A stretch of 10,563 bases of DNA from the NCBI GenBank assembly GCA_023443925.1, contig JAEZSL010000126.1:1-10563 (forward strand), written 5' to 3'. Made by a program: the position numbers and the translations under genes. Positions 1 to 5,691 of the stretch are shown piece by piece (within the stretch, counting starts at the first letter, position 1; every line of letters starts with the position of its first letter). The notes beneath the pieces were generated by a model that was given only the letters and a program-made list of their open reading frames with translations, had not been told where the DNA came from and searched no databases. The stretch is from Bacillota bacterium. GTDB lineage: Bacteria; Bacillota_A; Clostridia; Lachnospirales; Lachnospiraceae.

Positions 1-267
1 AATGCCGATACAGGCACAGGATAAGGAGGATTCCTCCGTCAGCCCAATGAGGCAGCAAAAAAGCAAAAGTCTACCTGTGCCTTTATCCATAAAACAGAAT
101 GAAGGAATGTAAGGACATTGATCCAGCGAGAACTGATAGGGTAAGTTTATGGATAACAGGCAGAAACAACAGTAACTATTAATACCATTAAGGTATTGAT
201 ATAAAAATGAAAATATATCGGGAGATATATTGACAAATTTCAAATTTTGAGATAGGAGGGATACTGT
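1..267 (+). other. Inverted-repeat-rich leader upstream of AraC gene
   Basis: No complete gene is visible. A frame is open from the window edge to a TAA at 110-112 (about 36 codons, Lys/Ser/Gln-rich). It could be the tail of an upstream gene, but I do not recognise it. The same stretch holds paired repeats: AGGCACAGG (12-20) with CCTGTGCCT (74-82), and TTATCCATAAA (83-93) with TTTATGGATAA (146-156). TTATCC (83-88) could instead pair with GGATAA (19-24), so two alternative folds are possible. I compared it by eye with common riboswitch cores (c-di-GMP, cobalamin, purine, guanidine, T-box) and found no match. The two dyads nearest the gene are listed with its promoter. Whether the long-range pairs are RNA structure or coincidence cannot be settled from one sequence. 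Confidence 0.4.
181..231 (+). promoter_or_regulatory. Candidate extended -10 promoter with two dyads, AraC gene
   Basis: TGATATAAA at 197-205 fits an extended -10 (TGn plus TATAAA), with no recognisable -35. It is flanked by two perfect dyads: AATACC-N5-GGTATT (181-197), touching its upstream edge, and AATATATC-GGGA-GATATATT (212-231), at about the expected transcription start. Dyads in these positions suit operators, for example autoregulation by the AraC protein, or an RNA hairpin with a GNRA-like loop in the 5' leader. A TTGACA at 230-235 has no usable -10 before the SD, so I do not call it a -35. The promoter call is inference. Confidence 0.35.
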
Positions 268-1245
268 ATGAAAATTAATTATGCGGATGAAATTAAACTA
301 TGCATAGCATATATCGAAGCTAATTTGACTCATAAACTATCTATTGAAGAGGTCCTGCAAAACACATATTATTCCTATATTCATTTCCATCGTATATTTA
401 TGGATATAGTAGGGGAATCTATTTCATCCTACATTCGTAAACGCAAGCTGTCATGCGCAGCAGAAGAACTGGTAAATACTCAAAAACCAATTGTTGATAT
501 CGCACTGGATTATAATTTCAGTTCACAACAGACTTTCAATCGGGCATTTAAAGAATATTTTGATATTTCACCGTTTAAATACCGGGCAACTGGTATGTTG
601 GATGATTTATATAAGCCATTTACTTTAGCAGATTGCTTTTTTGAAGATCTGCCACCAATATCAGTAGAAATAAATCAATTGCCGCCAATGAAGATTGTCT
701 CTTATCGTTCCTATGATGGCAAGATAAAATTAAAGGATAAGAATCGGGAACAGGATAGACTGGTTTCAAAGGCATGGGGAAACCTGGTGGGATGGCAAAT
801 GTCATATGAATACCGAAAACAATATGGTACGGTTGAAAAACTGCCTGTAACACGAAAGCTTGCAAACTTTATGATTACGAATGAACTGCATTTACCACCG
901 AATACAAGATATTTCGGTTTTATAAATCCTTTTCCTATGAATGAGAATGAATATGGATATGAAGCATGGGCAATGCTTACCAATATGTCAGAAAATACAA
1001 TAAAAGAAAATAAAAACAGAAATATAATTATTAAGGATTATGGCGGCGGTTTGTATGCTACCGCCGAGGCTGCATATGGTCCGGATTCGAATCTTGATAA
1101 AGCATGGGAATCTTTACACTACTGGTTGATGCAAACTCAACAGTATGAATATGGTGAACATCAATGGCTTGAAGAACATATAACCAAGCCTGGCGAGGGA
1201 GGTTTTCATGGTTTTAAACTGTATATGCCCATTAAGTTAATATGA
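268..1245 (+). CDS. AraC-family regulator with GyrI-like effector-binding domain
   Basis: A transcription factor of 325 aa. Residues about 9-107 form the two-HTH AraC/XylS DNA-binding domain, here N-terminal. The first HTH is near 24-44 and the second near 73-95, with the typical ISPFKYR ending at 100-106. From about 130 to the end it resembles the GyrI-like/BacR effector-binding fold: a QLPPMKIVSYR strand opens it, and a GGGLYA strand and an FKLYMPIK final strand follow. In such proteins this domain usually binds small hydrophobic or cationic molecules and the regulator often controls efflux or detoxification genes; the ligand here is unknown. The start is fixed by AGGAGGG at 254-260, 7 nt before ATG. 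It is the first complete gene in the window, and its target could be itself or a neighbour. The domain order, the same as in the MarA/Rob group, suggests direct ligand control of DNA binding. Confidence 0.88.
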   Translation: MKINYADEIKLCIAYIEANLTHKLSIEEVLQNTYYSYIHFHRIFMDIVGESISSYIRKRKLSCAAEELVNTQKPIVDIALDYNFSSQQTFNRAFKEYFDISPFKYRATGMLDDLYKPFTLADCFFEDLPPISVEINQLPPMKIVSYRSYDGKIKLKDKNREQDRLVSKAWGNLVGWQMSYEYRKQYGTVEKLPVTRKLANFMITNELHLPPNTRYFGFINPFPMNENEYGYEAWAMLTNMSENTIKENKNRNIIIKDYGGGLYATAEAAYGPDSNLDKAWESLHYWLMQTQQYEYGEHQWLEEHITKPGEGGFHGFKLYMPIKLI

Positions 1246-1287
1246 ACCTAATGTACACCCAAGAAATTAAAATTGTATCAAAAAGTA

Positions 1288-1317
1288 TTGACCCAAATTC
1301 ACTTTGGTACATAAAGT
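1288..1317 (+). promoter_or_regulatory. Weak candidate promoter in the AraC-VOC spacer
   Basis: TTGACC (1288-1293) and TAAAGT (1312-1317) are separated by 18 nt. Within the spacer lies a small dyad, CCAAA-N5-TTTGG (1293-1307). The -10 matches consensus at only four of six positions. The rest of the 266-nt gap holds a small hairpin, ATAGAAT-GTT-ATTCTAT (1384-1400), and no gene I can support. The leader to the VOC gene would be nearly 200 nt. Confidence 0.25.
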
Positions 1318-1511
1318 AAGCAAATCCTATTGATACGGGAGCATCCTTTTTTCTTAAATATGTTTGAGGTTGCTGTCTTAATAATAGAATGTTATTCTAT
1401 AACCAGAATCATTTTGTTTAAACTTTTTTAGATTTCGGCGGGAGCGCTTATTAAAGTACTTGCCGGATATCTTAAAAGGTTTGATTATTAAAACAATAGA
1501 GGAGGATAAAT

Positions 1512-1901
1512 ATGGTACCGTACATAAAATTACAAAGTATGGTTTTAGACTGCAAGCAGCCGGCGGTGCTTGCTAAGTTCTATATGTCACTAATCGGTGG
1601 TGAGATTGTATATGAAATAGATAATTTTGTGGCCGTCTCAGTTCCGGGGGAAGCAATTGGTATTTCCTGCCAATTTGATGAAGATTATACTCCGCCTGTA
1701 TGGCCGGATTCAAGAACAGAGCAAATGAAAATGGCTCATCTTGATTTTGCAGTACAGGATTTAGAGGCTGCCGTGCAATTTGCATTATCAATAGGGGCTG
1801 CTAAACCGGAGCCTCAATACTGGCAGGAGGGTTGGGGACCTCAGTGGATTACGCTGCTTGACCCGGCGGGACATCCGTTTTGCCTGTGTTCCCACGAATA
1901 G
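1512..1901 (+). CDS. VOC-superfamily (glyoxalase-like domain) protein
   Basis: A single-domain vicinal-oxygen-chelate protein of 129 aa, the usual length for this family. It shows two beta-alpha-beta modules. The first starts at about residue 6 (LQSMVLDC...LAKFYMSLIGG) and the second at 74 (MAHLDFAVQDLEAAVQFALSIGA), ending in LLDPAGHPFCLCS. His76 and His121 are candidate metal or substrate contacts. The metal-binding set of true glyoxalase I is not complete, so I would not call it lactoylglutathione lyase. It matches the Glyoxalase_6-like group, whose members are mostly uncharacterised and sometimes act in antibiotic binding or detoxification. GGAGG at 1501-1505, 6 nt before the ATG, sets the start. 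It follows the AraC gene but has its own leader. The function is unknown beyond the fold. Confidence 0.85.
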   Translation: MVPYIKLQSMVLDCKQPAVLAKFYMSLIGGEIVYEIDNFVAVSVPGEAIGISCQFDEDYTPPVWPDSRTEQMKMAHLDFAVQDLEAAVQFALSIGAAKPEPQYWQEGWGPQWITLLDPAGHPFCLCSHE

Positions 1902-1994
1902 TTGATGCTATCCCGCACTTTTCTTGGGTTCGTGATGGATTAAAACATATCGGCCGGTGGTTTTATTTGAGCTTCATTGTAGAAATGATAATAG

Positions 1995-2040
1995 AAATAC
2001 GAAGGTTCCAGCTTACTGCGGATCTTCGTATTTTTTGCTT
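1995..2040 (+). terminator. Intrinsic terminator downstream of the VOC gene
   Basis: A perfect 10-bp stem, AAATACGAAG (1995-2004) with CTTCGTATTT (2024-2033), and a 19-nt loop, followed by TTTGCTTTTT. It lies about 95 nt after the VOC stop codon. The stem is AT-rich and the loop large, but the position and U-tract fit. It probably separates the VOC unit from the HAD gene. Confidence 0.6.
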
Positions 2041-2332
2041 TTTATAAGTTTTTATATACTTGATGTGAGAAATCAGCAGAATGGCAAATGGTATAAAAAT
2101 CAATGGATGAGATTTAACTGAATACTTGTACTTTTGTCTTTATACGCAAGTAGTATTTTTTGCAGAAAGATTTGTCCTGAAAGCTCAAGGTTTTCTTAGT
2201 TATCAAATAATAACACTCAAAAATTACGGTTATGGATATCACAAAACTTTTTTGTTTTTCTGGAAAATCCATCCTTTATATGTTAAAGTAATACTAATAT
2301 TTTATTAGCCGAAATCTATGATTTGATTAAGC
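2041..2332. other. AT-rich gap with no supported gene
   Basis: Together with 1902-1994, this is the largest gene-free stretch in the first half of the window. It contains only a 60-codon TTG-started open frame (2126-2308) of Phe/Tyr/Leu-rich composition, with no SD and no recognisable domain. I read it as non-coding. I see no RNA gene and no strong repeats. It may hold decayed sequence. Confidence 0.5.
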
Positions 2333-2341
2333 TGATATAAT
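2333..2341 (+). promoter_or_regulatory. Extended -10 promoter for HAD gene 2396
   Basis: TGATATAAT (TG at 2333-2334, TATAAT at 2336-2341) is a full extended -10 element. No good -35 lies 16-18 nt upstream, which extended -10 promoters tolerate. The leader would be about 48 nt to the ATG at 2396. Confidence 0.5.
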
Positions 2342-2395
2342 ATATTAAAATACAACCTATTTTAAGTATTCTAATCTAAAGTTGAGGTTTAAACT

Positions 2396-3004
2396 ATGAA
2401 AGCAGTCATCTTTGATATGTATGGAGTAATTCTAAAGGCTCCGGAAGGAGATTTAATACCATTTATTCGCAAATATTTTCCGGAGCTTTCAGATGAATGT
2501 ATTAATGATCTTTGGAAGGAAGCCGCATGTGGGCGAAAGACGTCTTATGAATTTTTTCGTGAGGTGGGCTTTAAAGGAGAGATTCAAGATATTGAGAAGG
2601 AATATCTTGAAACAATTCAAATAGATGATAACTTTTTGTATGCTGCTAAATGTTTGAAAAGAGATTACAAGCTGATCTTGCTTTCAAACGATTTATCGGA
2701 ATGGAGTGCATATCTTAGAGAAAAGTTCGGCTTGAATGAATTATTTGATAAAATTATAATTAGCGGGGATTTTGGTATCTTAAAACCGGATAATAGGCTA
2801 TTTAATATGATTCTGGACGGTCTGCATCAACCGGCTTCTGAGTGTTGTTATATTGATGACAGAGAAAAGAATTTAAAAGCAGCAGCTCTTTTAGGCATGC
2901 AGGTTATATTATTTAATAGGAGAAACGTTCCCTTTGATGGAAATATAATATATGATTTTAAGGAGTTAGAGGAGTTAATTTCTTTAACATTTTCATCCGA
3001 TTAG
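2396..3004 (+). CDS. HAD-superfamily hydrolase, subfamily IA, with DxY motif I
   Basis: A cytoplasmic 202-aa protein with all four HAD motifs in order. Motif I is FDMYGVI (Asp7 is the nucleophile), motif II is LLSND (Ser97), motif III is LKPD (Lys130) and motif IV is YIDDREKNL (Asp154, Asp155). An alpha-helical cap lies between residues about 15 and 85, as in subfamily IA. The second motif I position, normally the Asp acid/base of phosphatases, is Tyr9. This substitution also occurs in L-2-haloacid dehalogenases (FDxYGT). The overall pattern, with LSND and IDDxxxN, is closer to YihX-like sugar-phosphate phosphatases and epoxide-hydrolase N-domains. The substrate is therefore open. GAGG at 2384-2387, 8 nt before ATG, supports the start. 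A NUDIX remnant follows 37 nt downstream. Confidence 0.85.
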   Translation: MKAVIFDMYGVILKAPEGDLIPFIRKYFPELSDECINDLWKEAACGRKTSYEFFREVGFKGEIQDIEKEYLETIQIDDNFLYAAKCLKRDYKLILLSNDLSEWSAYLREKFGLNELFDKIIISGDFGILKPDNRLFNMILDGLHQPASECCYIDDREKNLKAAALLGMQVILFNRRNVPFDGNIIYDFKELEELISLTFSSD

Positions 3005-3041
3005 TCATGATACAAATGCATAGATGAATTCTGGAGGAAGT

Positions 3042-3161
3042 ATGAAGATAAATTTAACAGAAGTATGCAATGTGGAGGATAAGGAGTTTTTATGTGCTGT
3101 CATAGCGGCTCGCTATCAGGGGAAGTGGATATTTGTACATACTAAGGTATTGCTGGCTTAG
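3042..3161 (+). pseudogene. Truncated NUDIX hydrolase, N-terminal remnant
   Basis: A 39-codon open frame behind a strong SD (GGAGG, 3033-3037). The residues EFLCAVIAARYQGKWIFV (about 15-32) look like the first strands of a clostridial NUDIX family. Its intact members continue with an RHK...TWEIPGGH segment and the NUDIX box, to about 150 aa in all. Here similarity breaks off after FVHTK, and a TAG follows five codons later. No NUDIX box can be found in any frame after it. I infer a deletion that removed about three quarters of the gene. A short functional peptide is possible but unlikely. The family match comes from memory of related N-termini, not from a search. Confidence 0.5.
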
Positions 3162-3220
3162 TCATAAATTCGTACATATAAGCTTTGGAAGTATTAGTTT
3201 ATTATTCACTATAATTGAGA

Positions 3221-3226
3221 TATAAT
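3221..3226 (+). promoter_or_regulatory. Candidate -10 upstream of the GNAT leader
   Basis: A perfect TATAAT with weak -35 candidates (TTTATT at 3198-3203, 17-nt spacer). It lies 45 nt upstream of the SD-like box that opens the hairpin leader of the acetyltransferase gene. If used, the transcript would carry the whole two-hairpin module. Confidence 0.4.
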
Positions 3227-3270
3227 AGTTAAAATATTAAATAAGCATCTTAAAAATATTATGTATTTTA

Positions 3271-3357
3271 AAGGAGGTAGGTTGAAAAACAAAAGAATGT
3301 TTTTCAACTACTGATTATCGAATATTTAATCGAAGATTAAATATTCAGGAAAGAGGG
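3271..3357 (+). repeat. Two-hairpin leader module, copy A
   Basis: The order is: AAGGAGGT (3271-3278); TAGGTTGAAAAAC; hairpin 1, GTTGAAAAAC (3281-3290) with GTTTTTCAAC (3299-3308), a perfect 10-bp stem with an 8-nt loop; linker CTGATTAT; hairpin 2, GAATATTTAATC (3320-3331) with GATTAAATATTC (3335-3346), a perfect 12-bp stem with a GAA loop; then CAGGAAAGAGGG and the gene's ATG. Copy B at 4730-4807 has the same order. The hairpin 1 sequence and linker are conserved between copies, while hairpin 2 keeps symmetry but not sequence. The U-less 3' side argues against an intrinsic terminator. A cis-acting RNA leader controlling translation, or a small dispersed element, are both possible. Confidence 0.65.
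3282..3314 (+). CDS. Possible 10-aa leader peptide in copy A
   Basis: TTG start 4 nt after GGAGG (3273-3277), reading MKNKRMFFNY and then TGA, ending just after hairpin 1. This is the layout of leader peptides in translational attenuation systems of antibiotic-resistance genes, where ribosome stalling remodels downstream hairpins. Against it, in copy B an extra A puts the second arm of hairpin 1 in another frame and the frame stays open into the main gene, so the peptide sequence is not conserved. I list it as a possibility only. Confidence 0.25.
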   Translation: MKNKRMFFNY

Positions 3358-3361
3358 TATT

Positions 3362-3886
3362 ATGAATATTCCTATTTTAGAAACGGAACGTTTGATTTTA
3401 AGGCCACTGACATTAGAAGATGCGGATGCTGTATTCCAATGGGTCAGTGATGAGAGAGTCACTAAGTATATGCCATATACCACTTATACTTCAGTTGAAG
3501 CTGTAACAGCATGGCTCTCAACGGTAGTAAAGGATGAGAGCACATATAATTTCGGTATTGTTTTAAAAGCTACCAATCTGCTTATTGGCAGCTGTGATAT
3601 TGGATACAGCACCGAGAAAGAAGCTTGGGATTTTGGATATAATATCCGGTTCGACCAGTGGAATAAGGGTTACGCCTCAGAAGCAGCAAAAGCAATGATT
3701 AAATTTGCATATGAAACCTTTCAGGCCAGGTGTTTTAGTGCGAGCCATGCATCTGATAATCCGGCTTCGGGAAGGGTTATGGAAAAGTGCGGATTAAAAT
3801 TCGATCATTTTGGTGAGTACAGCAAGTTTGACGGAACACAGACCTTTCAAGCCAAATTCTATAAAGGATACATTAACACAATCTAA
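3362..3886 (+). CDS. GNAT N-acetyltransferase, RimJ/RimL-like
   Basis: A 174-aa enzyme that would transfer an acetyl group from acetyl-CoA to an amine; the acceptor is unknown. The N-terminus ETERLILRPLTLEDADAVFQW (7-27) is typical of the RimJ/RimL-like (Acetyltransf_3) group. FGYNIRFDQWNKGYASEAAK (91-110) contains the pyrophosphate-binding loop Q-W-N-K-G-Y-A (99-105). NPASGRVMEKCGL (133-145) is the usual second CoA-contact helix. Family members include ribosomal-protein N-acetyltransferases and several antibiotic- or metabolite-modifying enzymes, so a resistance role is possible but unproven. SD GAGGG at 3353-3357 lies 4 nt before ATG. The gene sits directly behind the two-hairpin module and a NUDIX remnant, and 76 nt before the next HAD gene, which may be co-transcribed. 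Confidence 0.88.
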   Translation: MNIPILETERLILRPLTLEDADAVFQWVSDERVTKYMPYTTYTSVEAVTAWLSTVVKDESTYNFGIVLKATNLLIGSCDIGYSTEKEAWDFGYNIRFDQWNKGYASEAAKAMIKFAYETFQARCFSASHASDNPASGRVMEKCGLKFDHFGEYSKFDGTQTFQAKFYKGYINTI

Positions 3887-3962
3887 TTTGATATATGTGA
3901 AAGGTTAATAAGAAGATAGATACTGTCATTAAGTTGATACAGGAAATTGGAGGATTTTAAAA

Positions 3963-4688
3963 GTGATAAAGGGAAAAAAGATTGTGCTGTTTGATATGGA
4001 TGGTACACTTATTGATTCGGTTGGTATTTGGAACGAGGTGGACTGCAAACTGATTGCGCAGATAGGACAAACACAGATGCAGGGAGAAGAGGTTCAAGCG
4101 GAGAGAGATGCCGCATTGCGAAGGTTTAGTAAAGAGCCAAACCCTTATCTGAAATACTGTGGTTATTTAAAAGAAAAGTACGCCTGCTCTTTAACAGCAG
4201 AAGAAATTCTGCATCTGCGTTATCAAATTGCAAATGATTATTTGACAAATGAGATAGATTATAAAAAGGATGTCGAAAAAGTGCTTCGGAAGCTGCGGGA
4301 TTGCGGACTGAAACTGATTATAGCAACCACAACCCAAAAAGCTAATATGGACATCTACCGGACTAAAAACAAAAATATAATGGGAAAGGCTCCGCTTAAT
4401 GAATTTTTCTCAATAATTTACACAAGAGAAGATGCAAAAGAAATCAAGCCTAATCCGGAAATTTATTTTAGAATCCTGAAAGAATTAGAGGTTACACCTG
4501 CGGATTGTATTATTTTTGAGGACTCCTTAATTGGAATTGAAGCAGCAAATAATGCAGGAATTGAAGTTGCTGCCATTTATGATAAATACTCCGAACATGA
4601 AAGAAACCAAATAAATAAACGAGCGAATTATTATTTTGAAGATTATGCCGCAGTTTTAAGAGCCATAGACGATGAGCTGAATTTATAA
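3963..4688 (+). CDS. HAD-superfamily phosphatase, beta-phosphoglucomutase-like
   Basis: A 241-aa cytoplasmic HAD subfamily IA protein. Motif I is FDMDGTLIDS with Asp11 as nucleophile and Asp13 as acid/base. Motif II is ATTT (Thr122-124), motif III is IKPNPEIY (Lys162), and motif IV is FEDSLIGIEAANNAG (Glu186, Asp187). The helical cap covers about 20-100. This is the pattern of beta-PGM and GS1-like phosphatases that act on phosphorylated sugars or nucleotides; the substrate cannot be read from sequence. The start is GTG, chosen because GGAGG at 3949-3953 lies 9 nt upstream and motif I sits at the normal distance from the N-terminus. It is unlike the DxY HAD at 2396, being canonical at every motif. 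No terminator separates it from the GNAT gene upstream. Confidence 0.88.
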   Translation: MIKGKKIVLFDMDGTLIDSVGIWNEVDCKLIAQIGQTQMQGEEVQAERDAALRRFSKEPNPYLKYCGYLKEKYACSLTAEEILHLRYQIANDYLTNEIDYKKDVEKVLRKLRDCGLKLIIATTTQKANMDIYRTKNKNIMGKAPLNEFFSIIYTREDAKEIKPNPEIYFRILKELEVTPADCIIFEDSLIGIEAANNAGIEVAAIYDKYSEHERNQINKRANYYFEDYAAVLRAIDDELNL

Positions 4689-4729
4689 GTAAATCCAAAA
4701 CAACTTAAAATTTGAAGTTTATTAAAAGT

Positions 4730-4807
4730 GGGGGGATAGGTTGAAAAAACGAAATACAGTTTTTCAACATCTTGATTTATACGTGCGCTTAAGCGCACAG
4801 ATGGGAG
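4730..4807 (+). repeat. Two-hairpin leader module, copy B
   Basis: A GGGGGG box, ATAGG, then hairpin 1: GTTGAAAAAAC (4740-4750) with GTTTTTCAAC (4759-4768), an 8-nt loop and one extra A compared with copy A. The linker is CTTGATTTAT. Hairpin 2 is GTGCGCTTAAGCGCAC (4783-4798), a perfect palindrome. CAG and the SD GGGAG (4803-4807) follow, 5 nt before ATG 4813. The match to copy A (3271-3357) covers the order of parts, the first-hairpin sequence, its loop length, the linker and the CAG-SD junction. The genes downstream are unrelated. Hairpin 2 is GC-rich here and AT-rich in copy A, which suggests its shape matters more than its sequence. Confidence 0.65.
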
Positions 4808-4812
4808 TTAAA

Positions 4813-5514
4813 ATGAGTAAAAAAGAATTAACCTTAGAACAGAAAAAGCTGGACACAGATTTATGGATTATCGTTATTTCTACCTTTATTGTTTTTGGAA
4901 TCTATATGGTATTTGGCAATCAGATGATGTCAATCGTTCAAGATGACAGGATTTCTTTATTTGTGCGATTGTTTATCAATGCCGCGCTGCAGTTCGGTGT
5001 AGCGGGCTTAGGCATTACAATCGTGTGTATCATAAGACGTGAAAAGTTTTCTACATACGGTTTAAGGAAAAAAGGTGCATTTACGGCTGTCCTCTTGTCG
5101 CTGTTTTGTTTTGTGCCATCTTTTTTGTTCATGCTTTTAACTGGAGAATTAAAAGGCTATGCCCCGTTATCTATTATAATTACCAAGGATATTCTGAAAG
5201 GCAGTTTGCTGGTAAAAATACTGGGAATGGCTGTTATTGCTATTGTATGGGGCTTTTTTGAAGGATTTAACTATGCGGTTATTAGTGAAAAAATCAACAA
5301 ACGCTATCCGCCAAAAAATAAATGGCTTGACATGGGAGCAGTGAGCTGTGCAATTGTTTGTATTTTGTTTCACCCCTTTAATACCTCAATTCTCGGATTA
5401 CTGGAAATTATGACTACCGGTTTCTTAATCTATGGCATGCTGGTGGTAAAAAGACATACAAACAATGCCTGGGGTTGTGTTTTTACTTTCCTGTTTTTAT
5501 GGAATGCCTTTTAA
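4813..5514 (+). CDS. Multi-pass membrane protein, divergent CPBP (Abi/CAAX protease-like) family
   Basis: A 233-aa integral membrane protein with about seven hydrophobic segments, starting near LWIIVISTFIVFGIYMVFG (17-35). A YGLRKK segment (82-87) precedes the third, as is common in CPBP proteins. The catalytic motifs look degenerate: the EExxxR motif appears as EGFNYAV (Glu150), and the FxxxH motif as FHPFN (His187). It may be an inactive or altered member of this bacteriocin-immunity and CAAX-protease family, whose members process or bind peptides in the membrane. I chose ATG 4813 because GGGAG (4803-4807) lies 5 nt upstream and the MSKKE N-terminus precedes the first helix. The frame is also open from a TTG at 4741, which would add 24 residues encoded by the hairpin leader; I consider that extension regulatory sequence. 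It follows the HAD gene by 124 nt. Confidence 0.75.
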   Translation: MSKKELTLEQKKLDTDLWIIVISTFIVFGIYMVFGNQMMSIVQDDRISLFVRLFINAALQFGVAGLGITIVCIIRREKFSTYGLRKKGAFTAVLLSLFCFVPSFLFMLLTGELKGYAPLSIIITKDILKGSLLVKILGMAVIAIVWGFFEGFNYAVISEKINKRYPPKNKWLDMGAVSCAIVCILFHPFNTSILGLLEIMTTGFLIYGMLVVKRHTNNAWGCVFTFLFLWNAF

Positions 5515-5691
5515 TGCCAGACACGCTTATGCTTACTGAAATAAATATTTAAGTAATTGCGAAATAAGTTCGTAATCCTGAGTTCAAACAAGGATATAAG
5601 CCCCAAAGTAGGCTTCTTAGGATAAAAAGCTGCAGTCATTGGTTTTTGGCGCATGTTAATAAGCCTCATAGCTTTATGAAGTTGGTAAGTC

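Noticed and set aside
230..258. TTGACA as -35 of the first AraC gene
   Set aside because: At 17-nt spacing the -10 would fall on the SD (TAGGAG); an extended -10 further upstream fits better.
1330..1352. Terminator of the first AraC gene (GGGA-GCA-TCCT and T-run)
   Set aside because: The stem is only three to four pairs including a wobble; the T-run alone is not enough.
2126..2308. 60-codon open frame in the AT-rich gap
   Set aside because: TTG start, no SD, low-complexity hydrophobic composition and no recognisable domain.
3281..3346. Two hairpins as an intrinsic terminator of the HAD/NUDIX unit
   Set aside because: Neither stem is followed by a T-tract, and the same arrangement recurs directly before another gene's start.
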